Shown here piece by piece: positions 57,078 to 64,000 of a DNA stretch of 64,000 nucleotides (its first letter is position 1; each line of letters begins with the position of its first letter). Below the pieces are notes generated by a model. It was not told where the DNA came from. It worked only from the letters and a program-made list of their open reading frames with translations, and did no database searches. The DNA comes from Scandinavium goeteborgense (GTDB lineage Bacteria; Pseudomonadota; Gammaproteobacteria; Enterobacterales; Enterobacteriaceae): contig NZ_CP054058.1 of NCBI RefSeq assembly GCF_003935895.2, positions 186,001 through 250,000 on the forward strand. Direction: 5' to 3'. The translations under genes were made by a program, and so were the position numbers.

Positions 57078-57467
57078 CTACTGTACGGCGCTGGAGAGAC
57101 TAATCTGAATATCTTTATCGAGATTATGAACCCAGCGGTTGTAGTTCTTATGAATTTGACCGCCTTCCGCCATCAGATTCGTACTGCCATCATATTTGAT
57201 GATGTAGCTGTTGGCAGAATACTGAATCAAAACATTGGCAGTATGGTCACGCGCCTGCTGGCGACCTTTAATCACGCCGGGGCCGGCATCGGTCATAATC
57301 CACTGGCGGTTGAGTCCCGCTTTTAAGATAGCGTTCCGCACCTGGGCTTCCGTGTGACCGGTGGCAACCGGGCTCTGAACAGTTTCAATCGGCGCGGTGC
57401 GAGAAACGCAGCCCGCCAGCGTGCCGACAACGGCGACGGCAGCAAACCATTTCACTAATTTTTTCAT
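57078..57467 (-). CDS. Small lipoprotein of unknown function
   Basis: A 129-residue predicted lipoprotein with the lipobox LAGC near residue 20 and an OM-type +2 residue (Val). The mature part includes HTEAQVRNAILKAGLNRQW and ANVLIQYSANSYIIKYDGS, a compact alpha/beta domain seen in small enterobacterial lipoproteins. GGAG precedes the ATG at 57467. It could be separate from the ape operon because of the gap and stem-loop. No function is known to me. Confidence 0.82.
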   Translation of the reverse strand: MKKLVKWFAAVAVVGTLAGCVSRTAPIETVQSPVATGHTEAQVRNAILKAGLNRQWIMTDAGPGVIKGRQQARDHTANVLIQYSANSYIIKYDGSTNLMAEGGQIHKNYNRWVHNLDKDIQISLSSAVQ

Positions 57468-57828
57468 CAATAACTCCATTCAATCTGTAAAGCGATGCGA
57501 GATTAAAGCAAGCATTACCCAAACCCTTTATCAACGAACAGGCGTTATTTCCAATACGCGATATCAGGTGTTTTTTTGGTTATTTTGACGTTAAAAATGA
57601 TAAGGGAGGATGTAAGGGGCTGCAACCGGAATATCTGTTAATACGATGATAAGAATCTGCGTAATTATTATTTCGAGAATTGGATTTTAATGAACAACCA
57701 ATTTTAGTTAGTGGCTTATTAATTTCTGCGCGAAGAAACATTAAAAATGAAATGCCCGGCGGCGCGATGCTTGCCGGGCCTACGTCAGAAATAAGCCCGA
57801 ACCAGCGTCGCGCTGTCGGGCAGTGCCA
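57468..57828. other. AT-rich intergenic region with a REP element
   Basis: About 360 bases between the lipoprotein gene and yhhT. The left 250 bases are AT-rich without open frames or clear sites other than the promoter expected for the lipoprotein gene; the right end carries a REP unit. Confidence 0.55.
57753..57784. repeat. REP-like extragenic palindrome
   Basis: GCCCGGCGGCGCGA-TGCTTGCCGGGCCTAC, a typical REP unit 45 bases past the yhhT stop. Confidence 0.78.
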
Positions 57829-58878
57829 TTAACCCGGCAATCGGCTTTTAGGTCGCCCCGGCCCCAACAAAATCGCCAGCTTGCTGCCGCCTTTGGTGGT
57901 TTCCATCCAGATTTTACACACGCTGGTGAGCGGCACGGAGAGCAGCATTCCGACCGGGCCGAGCAGCCAGCCCCAGATCAGTAATGACAGAAACACCACC
58001 AACGTCGACATGCCGAGGCGGCGGCCCATCATCTTCGGCTCGACCATATTCCCCAGCACCATATGCACCGCGAGGAACAGCCCGCCGACCAGCAGGCATT
58101 CATACCAGCCGTTAAACAGGAACGCCTGAATCATCGGCGGAATAGCGGAAATCACCGAGCCAATGTTGGGCACGTAGTTCAGCAGGAATGCCAGCACGCC
58201 CCACATCAGCGCGAACTGTACGCCGAGCAGCATCAGGCCAAGCCAGACAATCAGCCCAGTCCAGAGGCTGATCAGCGTCTTGAGGGCCAGATAGTGTGAA
58301 ACGCCTTTCAGCGCACGGTGCAATCCAGCGATGTGAATTTGCGGATTCACCAGCGCGAAACGCAGTTTGTACGGCACGTGTCGCACTTCGAACAGCATAA
58401 ACACCACGGTCATGACCAGCAGCACGATGCTGGCCATCGCCCCGGAAAGCCCGGTCATCATGGTGGTGGCGAAGGTCATCATTTTGTCGGAATCGACGCG
58501 CTGAAGCATACGCTCCGGTGACATATGCATGTGCAGGAACGGCATCGCATCTTGTATCGCCAGCAGCTTGTGCGTCAGCTCTTTATTGTACTTCGGCAGC
58601 ATGGCAACAAACTCGTTGGCAGACGCGGCCAGCACGGCAACCAGCGCCGTGAGCACGCACAGCATCACGAATACCACAATGCTGATGGCAAGCGGCCGTG
58701 AGACACCCCGACGGATAAACCAGGTCACTAACGGGTTGAGAACGATGGCGAAAAACAGCGCCAAAAGCAGTTGAACAATGATATCGGCGGCAGCGTGGAT
58801 CCCGGCCAGGATCACCACCAGCGCCGCCAGTTTTATTAATATGTGTAGACCCGCTTTATCAGCGGCAGGCGTAGTCAT
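57829..58878 (-). CDS. yhhT: AI-2E family transporter YhhT
   Basis: A 349-residue membrane protein of the AI-2E/PerM family with about eight helices; the C-terminal GMSTLVVFLSLLIWGWLLGP is the family signature. The substrate is unknown. The start at 58878 (MTTPAADKAG) has AAGGAA eight bases upstream and gives the E. coli length; upstream in-frame codons back to 58905 are not used. E. coli yhhS, normally next, is absent here. Confidence 0.93.
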   Translation of the reverse strand: MTTPAADKAGLHILIKLAALVVILAGIHAAADIIVQLLLALFFAIVLNPLVTWFIRRGVSRPLAISIVVFVMLCVLTALVAVLAASANEFVAMLPKYNKELTHKLLAIQDAMPFLHMHMSPERMLQRVDSDKMMTFATTMMTGLSGAMASIVLLVMTVVFMLFEVRHVPYKLRFALVNPQIHIAGLHRALKGVSHYLALKTLISLWTGLIVWLGLMLLGVQFALMWGVLAFLLNYVPNIGSVISAIPPMIQAFLFNGWYECLLVGGLFLAVHMVLGNMVEPKMMGRRLGMSTLVVFLSLLIWGWLLGPVGMLLSVPLTSVCKIWMETTKGGSKLAILLGPGRPKSRLPG

Positions 58879-58961
58879 GGTCATTTCCTTATAGGCTATC
58901 GGCACTAAGTGTAGTGCTTCCCGCTGCGCTGACTATCGGAAAGAAGGACGGTTTTTTTCAG

Positions 58962-58988
58962 CCATCTCCCAAAGGGCGAGGGTCGGGG
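58962..58988. repeat. Fragment of the CCCTCTCCC repeat (copy 5)
   Basis: CCATCTCCCAAAGGGCGAGGGTCGGGG resembles a single unit of the repeat pairs, without the inverted partner. Confidence 0.6.
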
Positions 58989-58997
58989 TAAACAAAA

Positions 58998-59027
58998 AAA
59001 GCCCCCGGTCGCGAAACCGGGGGCTTT
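58998..59027 (-). terminator. Intrinsic terminator of dcrB
   Basis: A 12-bp stem, AAAGCCCCCGGT and complement with a 6-base loop, is followed on the minus strand by TTTT, GTTT. It begins 18 bases past the dcrB stop. Confidence 0.92.
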
Positions 59028-59044
59028 GTCGTCAGCAGGCTAAC

Positions 59045-59602
59045 TTAGTTGATGACGATGGTATTGATGATGTTTTCTGCGGTGCTCTGCGCTTTCTGCT
59101 GATCGTCAGCAGGCAGCGTGATTTGCAGGGTCAGCAGTTTGCCGTCCACTTTGCCCAGTACCACTGAAGAGTACGCGGTCTGGCCTTTGGCAGAGATGAT
59201 GCTGTCGAGCTGCTGAAGGGTATGGCCTTTCAGCTCGATGGATTTGTTGGTCACAACCTGCAACTGCGGGTCGCGGCTACGCTGCTGCGCTTCCAGACGG
59301 GAAGCCAACGCGGCAAGGTCCTGATCGGTGTTATCACCCACAATCACGATCACCGCTTTCTGGCCAGTGGCGTCAGAATAAACGTGCATGTTGTTAGCCT
59401 GAGTGCCGAGCTTGCCGCTCTGATCGGTCATATCGGCCGGCAGGGAGAAGCTGAGTTTGCCATCCAGCAGTTTTACAGGCTGTGCAGCGGCATTGCTTTC
59501 GGCGGCTGCTCCCTGAGCTGGGGCTTTGCTGTCGCTGTTGTCACAGGCAGAAAGGCCCATTACCAGTAGGCCAATACCGACGTATTTAACCAAATTGCGC
59601 AT
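59045..59602 (-). CDS. dcrB: Lipoprotein DcrB
   Basis: A 185-residue lipoprotein (lipobox LSAC near residue 20) with the DcrB domain. In E. coli it was found as a factor needed for infection by phages C1 and C6 and is linked to lipoprotein maturation. The start at 59602 (MRNLVKYVG) has AGGAAG six bases upstream; the ATG two codons earlier is too close to it. Confidence 0.95.
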   Translation of the reverse strand: MRNLVKYVGIGLLVMGLSACDNSDSKAPAQGAAAESNAAAQPVKLLDGKLSFSLPADMTDQSGKLGTQANNMHVYSDATGQKAVIVIVGDNTDQDLAALASRLEAQQRSRDPQLQVVTNKSIELKGHTLQQLDSIISAKGQTAYSSVVLGKVDGKLLTLQITLPADDQQKAQSTAENIINTIVIN

Positions 59603-59675
59603 TGACATCTTCCTTTTGATAAACGGCCATTAATGGCACATCTGTTTATCTTATCACAACCCACTGCACGAACCT

Positions 59676-60341
59676 TTAACCCGCTTGAAAAGCTGGGTTT
59701 TCGGATTTGTCTGCCAGTTTTTTCAATAGCATATTCAACACTACGCCGTACATCGGCAGGAAGAATACCAGGCTAATGAGCACCTTGAAGGTGTAATCCA
59801 CCAATGCAATTTCGACCCAATGGGACGCCATGAACGGATCGGGACTGCGCCAGAAGGCGATGAAGAAGAACGCGAGGGTGTCGCTGACGTTACCGAACAG
59901 CGTGGAGGCGGTCGGCGCCATCCACCAACGGTGATTCTGTCGCAGGCGGTTGAAGACGTGAACGTCGAGGATTTGCCCCAGCGCGTAAGCCATAAAGCTC
60001 GCGGCGGCGATGCGGGCCACAAACAGGTTAAAGCTGGTGAGCGCAGCAAAACCCTGCCATTCGCCCATATAAAAGAGCGACGAAATCACGTAGGAAATCA
60101 GCAGCGCAGGTGCCATCACCGCAAAAATAATCTTACGGGCAAGCGGCGCGCCAAAGATACGCACGGTCAGGTCGGTTGCGAGGAAAATAAACGGAAAGCT
60201 AAACGCGCCCCAGGTGGTATGAAAACCAAAAATGGAGACCGGCAGCTGCACCAGATAGTTACTGGAAGTGATCACCAGCAGATGAAAAAGCGAAAGCCAG
60301 AACAACGCTTTTACGCGCTGTGCTTGAGAGAACTGCATCAT
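59676..60341 (-). CDS. yhhQ: Queuosine precursor transporter YhhQ
   Basis: A 221-residue membrane protein of the VUT (vitamin uptake) family, which takes up 7-cyano-7-deazaguanine and related queuosine precursors. Six helices and conserved APTASTLFGNVSDTLAFF are visible. Length equals E. coli YhhQ. It is divergent from tusA. Confidence 0.95.
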   Translation of the reverse strand: MMQFSQAQRVKALFWLSLFHLLVITSSNYLVQLPVSIFGFHTTWGAFSFPFIFLATDLTVRIFGAPLARKIIFAVMAPALLISYVISSLFYMGEWQGFAALTSFNLFVARIAAASFMAYALGQILDVHVFNRLRQNHRWWMAPTASTLFGNVSDTLAFFFIAFWRSPDPFMASHWVEIALVDYTFKVLISLVFFLPMYGVVLNMLLKKLADKSENPAFQAG

Positions 60342-60526
60342 GTTGTAGCCTTTTTAGTGGTTGGGGTGAGGGAACCCAATGTGTGTCTTGAAACGCTAAA
60401 AACCGCCGCATGATACTGCGTTATGTGCGCTTTGCAACGGCTAATTTTCGCGCAATCGTTAACCTGCCTTGCGTCACAAATAACTGGCGGTAAACTAGGG
60501 CGGTTTTTTGACTGACTGAGTGAACC

Positions 60527-60772
60527 ATGAGCGATATCTTTTCTGCTGCTGACCACACCCTTGATGCCCAGGGCCTGCGCTGCCCGGAGCCGGTAATGAT
60601 GGTCCGCAAAACCGTGCGCACGATGCCCGTCGGCGAAACGCTGTTAATTGTGGCGGACGACCCGGCGACGACCCGTGATATTCCTGGCTTCTGCCGCTTT
60701 ATGGATCATGAATTGATTGCGCAACAGACCGACAACCTGCCTTATCGCTATCTCATCCGTAAAAACCATTAA
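60527..60772 (+). CDS. tusA: Sulfur carrier protein TusA
   Basis: An 81-residue cytoplasmic sulfur carrier that takes persulfide from IscS and passes it to TusBCD for 2-thiouridine formation in tRNA. The active cysteine is in [12 protein letters not shown] (CPxP). Also known as SirA/YhhP. Followed by a stem-loop at 60780-60803. Confidence 0.97.
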   Translation: MSDIFSAADHTLDAQGLRCPEPVMMVRKTVRTMPVGETLLIVADDPATTRDIPGFCRFMDHELIAQQTDNLPYRYLIRKNH

Positions 60773-60779
60773 TTCTCTA

Positions 60780-60803
60780 AGGGCAGAAACTGTGATCTGC
60801 CCT
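60780..60803 (+). terminator. Stem-loop after tusA
   Basis: The 8-bp stem AGGGCAGA/TCTGCCCT with an 8-base loop lies just after the stop; there is no T-run. Confidence 0.4.
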
Positions 60804-60907
60804 GAAATCTCGTTACCAAATCGTTAAACCATCGTTTCACAATTGTAGCTTTTGTGAGGCGTCTCACCGTCGTTTTTCCCGTACCAGGCTAATTTTAAAA
60901 CGCAAAA

Positions 60908-60926
60908 CTAAAACAACGTTTTATTA
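60908..60926. promoter_or_regulatory. Candidate KdgR operator upstream of the TRAP operon
   Basis: CTAAAACAACGTTTTATTA, an imperfect palindrome (TAAAAC-AAC-GTTTTA) 20 bases before the start of the TRAP binding-protein gene. It matches the element upstream of kdgK at 16 of 19 positions, which suggests a shared regulator; KdgR is the best candidate. Confidence 0.65.
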
Positions 60927-60945
60927 AATACCCTGGAGCCGACCG

Positions 60946-61929
60946 ATGAAAATGACTGTAAGGCCATTTGTGGCCGCATTATGCTTTTCCACAGCAGCAC
61001 TCTGCTTTACGCCTTCGGTTTTAGCGCAAACCATTCGTGCCGCCGATGTTCATCCTGAAGGCTACCCGAATGTGGTGGCGGTCCAGCACATGGGCGAAAA
61101 ACTCAAACAGCAAACTAACGGCGACCTGGAGATTAAAGTCTTCCCGGGCGGCGTGCTGGGCGATGAAAAACAAATGATTGAGCAGGCGCAAATGGGCGCC
61201 ATCGACATCATTCGCGTATCAATGGCGCCTGTGGCGGCGATTCTGCCAGACATCGAAGTGTTCACCCTGCCGTACGTTTTCCGCGATGAAGATCATATGC
61301 ACAAGGTCATCGACGGTGATATCGGCAAACAGATTGGTGAGAAGCTCACCAATAACCCGAAATCCAAACTGGTGTTCCTCGGCTGGATGGATTCCGGTAC
61401 CCGCAACCTGATTACCAAACAGCCGGTCACCAAACCGGAAGATTTGAAAGGGATGAAAATCCGCGTTCAGGGCAGCCCGGTGGCGATTGATACCCTGAAA
61501 GACATGGGCGCTAACGCCGTCGCGATGGGCGTGAGCGAAGTTTACAGCGGTATGCAGACCGGCGTGATTGACGGTGCCGAAAACAACCCGCCAACCTTTA
61601 TCGCCCACAACTATATGCCGGTGGCCAAGCATTACACCCTCAGTGGTCACTTCATCACCCCGGAAATGCTGCTCTATTCCAAAGTGAAATGGGACAAACT
61701 CACCGCCGATCAGCAGAAAAAAATCATGACTCTGGCTCGCGAAGCGCAGATGGAACAGCGTGAGCTGTGGAACGCCTATAATAAACAGGCACTGGAAAAA
61801 ATGAAAGCGGGTGGCGTGCAGTTCCACGAAATCGACAAAGCGTACTTCGTCCAGGCGACGGAGCCGGTGCGTAAAGCCTATGGCGAAAAGCATCAGGATT
61901 TGATGAAAGCCATTGCTGACGTCCAGTGA
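60946..61929 (+). CDS. TRAP transporter substrate-binding protein (DctP family)
   Basis: A 327-residue periplasmic binding protein with a signal peptide (cut after VLA, before QTIRAADVHPEG). DctP-type features include the substrate-carboxylate-binding arginine in MKIRVQGSP and QTGVIDGAENNP. Related to YiaO and uronate-type TRAP receptors. The KdgR-like box upstream suggests a hexuronate, KDG or oligogalacturonide substrate. GGAG is placed before the ATG at 60946. Confidence 0.93.
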   Translation: MKMTVRPFVAALCFSTAALCFTPSVLAQTIRAADVHPEGYPNVVAVQHMGEKLKQQTNGDLEIKVFPGGVLGDEKQMIEQAQMGAIDIIRVSMAPVAAILPDIEVFTLPYVFRDEDHMHKVIDGDIGKQIGEKLTNNPKSKLVFLGWMDSGTRNLITKQPVTKPEDLKGMKIRVQGSPVAIDTLKDMGANAVAMGVSEVYSGMQTGVIDGAENNPPTFIAHNYMPVAKHYTLSGHFITPEMLLYSKVKWDKLTADQQKKIMTLAREAQMEQRELWNAYNKQALEKMKAGGVQFHEIDKAYFVQATEPVRKAYGEKHQDLMKAIADVQ

Positions 61930-61952
61930 TTTTCACGTCGGACGGAGGACCT

Positions 61953-62462
61953 ATGTCTGAATCCTTTTCAAAACTGATGGATAAGCTGTACATGCTGGCG
62001 ATGTGGGTCGCCGGCGTGTCGCTGCTGGTGATGACCATCGTTATTCCCATCGGCATTTTTTCCCGCTACGTGCTGAACCAGGGGGAATCCTGGCCGGAGC
62101 CGGTGGCCATTCTGTGCATGGTGACGTTCACCTTTATCGGCGCGGCGGTAGGCTACCGCGCCGGGTCGCACATCGCCGTCAACATGCTGACCGACCGTCT
62201 GCCCGCCGCGCTGCAACGCGCTTCGGCACGGCTGGTTGATCTCATGATGCTGCTGATTACCGGGATGATGTTCTGGTACAGCTACGGGTTGTGCCTCGAT
62301 TTATGGGATCAGCCGGTGGCGGAGTTTCCGCTGCTGACCTCTGGTGAAACGTATCTGCCGCTGCCGATTGGCTCGGCGGTGCTGATTCTGTTCGTTATTG
62401 AGCGTCTGCTGTTCGGTTCTCAGGAGCACCGTCCGGTGGTCCTCATCGGTAACCACGGTTAA
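61953..62462 (+). CDS. TRAP transporter small permease (DctQ family)
   Basis: A 169-residue four-helix membrane protein. The start at 61953 (MSESFSKLMD) has GGAGGAC upstream. It pairs with the large permease to couple substrate uptake to the Na+ or H+ gradient. The gene is 23 bases after the binding-protein gene. Confidence 0.93.
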   Translation: MSESFSKLMDKLYMLAMWVAGVSLLVMTIVIPIGIFSRYVLNQGESWPEPVAILCMVTFTFIGAAVGYRAGSHIAVNMLTDRLPAALQRASARLVDLMMLLITGMMFWYSYGLCLDLWDQPVAEFPLLTSGETYLPLPIGSAVLILFVIERLLFGSQEHRPVVLIGNHG

Positions 62463-62472
62463 GGGGCGTCAG

Positions 62473-63756
62473 ATGGATGCGTTTATTCTGCTTTTCACCC
62501 TCGCCATTTTGTTGGCTATTGGGATGCCGGTGGCCTTTGCCGTGGGGCTTAGCGCCGTGGCGGGGGCAATCTGGATTGAATTACCACTGGAAGCGTTGAT
62601 GATTCAGATAACCAGCGGGGTGAATAAATTTACCCTGCTGGCGATTCCGTTCTTCATTCTCGCCGGGGCAATCATGGCGGAAGGCGGGATTGCTCGCCGA
62701 CTGGTCAATTTCGCCTATCTGTTCGTGGGCTTCATTCGCGGCGGTTTGTCGCTGGTGAACATTGTGGCGTCCACCTTTTTCGGTGCGATTTCTGGTTCGT
62801 CGGTGGCGGATACGGCATCTATCGGCAGCGTGATGATCCCGGAAATGGAGAAGAAAGGGTATCCACGCGAGTACGCAGCGGCGGTCACCGCCAGCGGTTC
62901 GGTACAGGCGATCCTGATCCCGCCGAGCCACAACTCGGTGATTTATTCTCTGGCGGCAGGCGGGACGGTGTCTATTGCCTCGCTGTTTATCGCCGGGGTG
63001 TTGCCGGGCTTGCTGCTGGGCGTCAGCCTGATGGTGATGTGCCTCGCCTTCGCGAAAAAGCGCGGCTATCCGAAAGGCGAAGTCATTCCGTTTCGTCAGG
63101 CGGTGAAGATCTTCTTTGATGCGCTGTGGGGGTTGATGACGGTGGTCATCATTCTCGGCGGGATCCTTTCCGGCATTTTCACCGCGACGGAATCCGCGGC
63201 GGTGGCCTGCCTGTGGGCGTTCTTTGTCACCATGTTTATCTACCGTGACTACAAATGGAACGAGCTGCCGAAGCTGATGTACCGCACGGTCAAAACGGTC
63301 AGTATCGTGATGATCCTGATTGGTTTTGCTGCGGCGTTTGGTGCGGTGATGACCTACATGCAGCTGCCGACGCGCATCACCGAGTTCTTCACCACGCTTT
63401 CCAGCAACAAGTACGTGATTCTGATGTATCTCAACGTCATGTTGCTGTTGATTGGTACGCTGATGGACATGGCGCCGATCATCTTGATCCTGACGCCGGT
63501 GCTGTTACCGGTGACGAATTCACTGGGGATCGATCCGGTGCATTTCGGGATGATCATGATGGTAAACCTGGGGATCGGTTTGATTACCCCGCCGGTGGGA
63601 TCGGTGCTGTTTGTGGCCAGTGCGGTGAGTAAGCAGAAGATAGAAACCGTGGTTCGCGCGATGCTACCGTTCTACGGCATGCTGCTGGTGGTGCTGGCGA
63701 TGGTGACATACATTCCGGCGATTTCACTGTGGCTGCCGCATGTATTAGGGATGTAA
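62473..63756 (+). CDS. TRAP transporter large permease (DctM family)
   Basis: A 427-residue permease with about 12 helices. Conserved blocks are FFGAISGSSVADTASIGSVMIPEM, IPPSHNSVIY and GLITPPVGSVLFV. The start at 62473 follows AAGGGG with 6-base spacing. It ends the three-gene operon. Secondary, not ATP-driven, transport. Confidence 0.94.
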   Translation: MDAFILLFTLAILLAIGMPVAFAVGLSAVAGAIWIELPLEALMIQITSGVNKFTLLAIPFFILAGAIMAEGGIARRLVNFAYLFVGFIRGGLSLVNIVASTFFGAISGSSVADTASIGSVMIPEMEKKGYPREYAAAVTASGSVQAILIPPSHNSVIYSLAAGGTVSIASLFIAGVLPGLLLGVSLMVMCLAFAKKRGYPKGEVIPFRQAVKIFFDALWGLMTVVIILGGILSGIFTATESAAVACLWAFFVTMFIYRDYKWNELPKLMYRTVKTVSIVMILIGFAAAFGAVMTYMQLPTRITEFFTTLSSNKYVILMYLNVMLLLIGTLMDMAPIILILTPVLLPVTNSLGIDPVHFGMIMMVNLGIGLITPPVGSVLFVASAVSKQKIETVVRAMLPFYGMLLVVLAMVTYIPAISLWLPHVLGM

Positions 63757-63761
63757 CGTTT

Positions 63762-63841
63762 CCCCTCACCCTGGCCCTCTCCCCAAAGGGGCGAGGGTTA
63801 GGGTGAGGGGTTGTTTTCTCCCTTTCCCAAAGGGAGAGGGG
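63762..63841. repeat. CCCTCTCCC palindromic repeat (copy 6)
   Basis: Units at 63762-63810 and 63818-63841 lie between the convergent TRAP operon and zntA. The first unit is longer, with CCCCTCACCC/GGGTGAGGGG outer arms, like the outer arm of copy 2. Confidence 0.85.
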
Positions 63842-63842
63842 A

Positions 63843-64000
63843 TTACACCTTCCGATTCAACAACCGCAACGCATTCGCCGTTACCAGCACCGTAGCCCCC
63901 GTATCGGCCAGAACTGCCAGCCACAGGCCGGTGATGCCGAGCAGCGTAGTGACCAGGAAGACCGCTTTCAGTCCCAGCGCAATCGTAATGTTCTGGCGGA
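63843..64000 (-). CDS. zntA: Zn2+/Cd2+/Pb2+-exporting P-type ATPase ZntA, C-terminal end (partial)
   Basis: Only the last 52 codons are in the window; the gene runs off the right edge. The translation includes IRQNITIALGLKAVFLVTTL, then WLAVLADTGATVLVTANALR, the C-terminal helices of ZntA. In E. coli zntA lies next to tusA; here the TRAP operon stands between them. Confidence 0.92.
   Translation of the reverse strand, partial: RQNITIALGLKAVFLVTTLLGITGLWLAVLADTGATVLVTANALRLLNRKV

Noticed and set aside
10031-63841. Recurrent CCCTCTCCC repeats as a CRISPR or phase-variable array
   Set aside because: Copies are dispersed in convergent gaps, not clustered with regular spacers.

Overview
This window is chromosomal DNA from a motile member of the Enterobacteriaceae, most like the Enterobacter/Lelliottia/Leclercia/Kosakonia group. 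That placement is inferred from remembered protein families and E. coli-like synteny. No rRNA, tRNA, phage, IS element or CRISPR array is visible. Motility is implied by a near-perfect sigma-28 promoter in front of pdeH. Several gaps carry enterobacterial repeats: one ERIC, two REP-like hairpins, and a recurrent CCCTCTCCC-type palindrome family.

Layout. (1) 1-15 kb is the E. coli yhj region read backwards: the end of bcsC (cellulose export), the c-di-GMP phosphodiesterase pdeK, dctA, yhjJ, kdgK, the flagellar phosphodiesterase pdeH, yhjG, yhjE, yhjD and a yhjC-like LysR regulator. (2) 13.8-20.4 kb is accessory. It holds an SDR oxidoreductase, a GNAT acetyltransferase, a membrane-anchored HEPN protein (STY4199 family), trehalase treF, a lipoprotein serine hydrolase and a small secreted RQDAR-repeat protein. 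E. coli yhjA and yhjB are not here. (3) 20.5-31.8 kb is core: gor, rlmJ, a PAP2 acid phosphatase, prlC-rsmJ, uspA, uspB, pitA, yhiN and a pair of overlapping small ORFs. (4) 31.8-35.2 kb holds a short MgtE-type magnesium transporter behind a recognisable M-box riboswitch, a histidine-rich NlpC/P60 hydrolase and an AT-rich LuxR-type regulator.

(5) 35.3-42.6 kb is the complete arnBCADTEF operon, which adds 4-amino-4-deoxy-L-arabinose to lipid A (polymyxin resistance). A candidate PmrA box lies upstream. (6) 42.7-56.8 kb is a 16-gene aryl polyene (APE) pigment cluster, apeC to apeR, all on the minus strand. It ends in acpT, whose start lies two bases after the apeR stop. Two ACPs, a ketosynthase with a chain-length factor, a second ketosynthase, a ketoreductase, two hot-dog dehydratases, an aryl-activating ligase, a thioesterase, acyl/glycosyl transferases and a LolA/MMPL/lipoprotein export set form an almost gapless operon. 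(7) 57-64 kb has a small lipoprotein, yhhT, dcrB, yhhQ and tusA, then a three-gene TRAP transporter inserted between tusA and zntA. The window ends inside zntA.

Regulatory links read from sequence: sigma-28 to pdeH; a sigma-32-like promoter to prlC-rsmJ; matching KdgR-like boxes in front of both kdgK and the TRAP operon, 54 kb apart, which suggest the TRAP system takes up a hexuronate-derived substrate; an M-box (Mg2+) in front of the MgtE-type transporter; and an ERIC element that probably forms most of the uspA leader.
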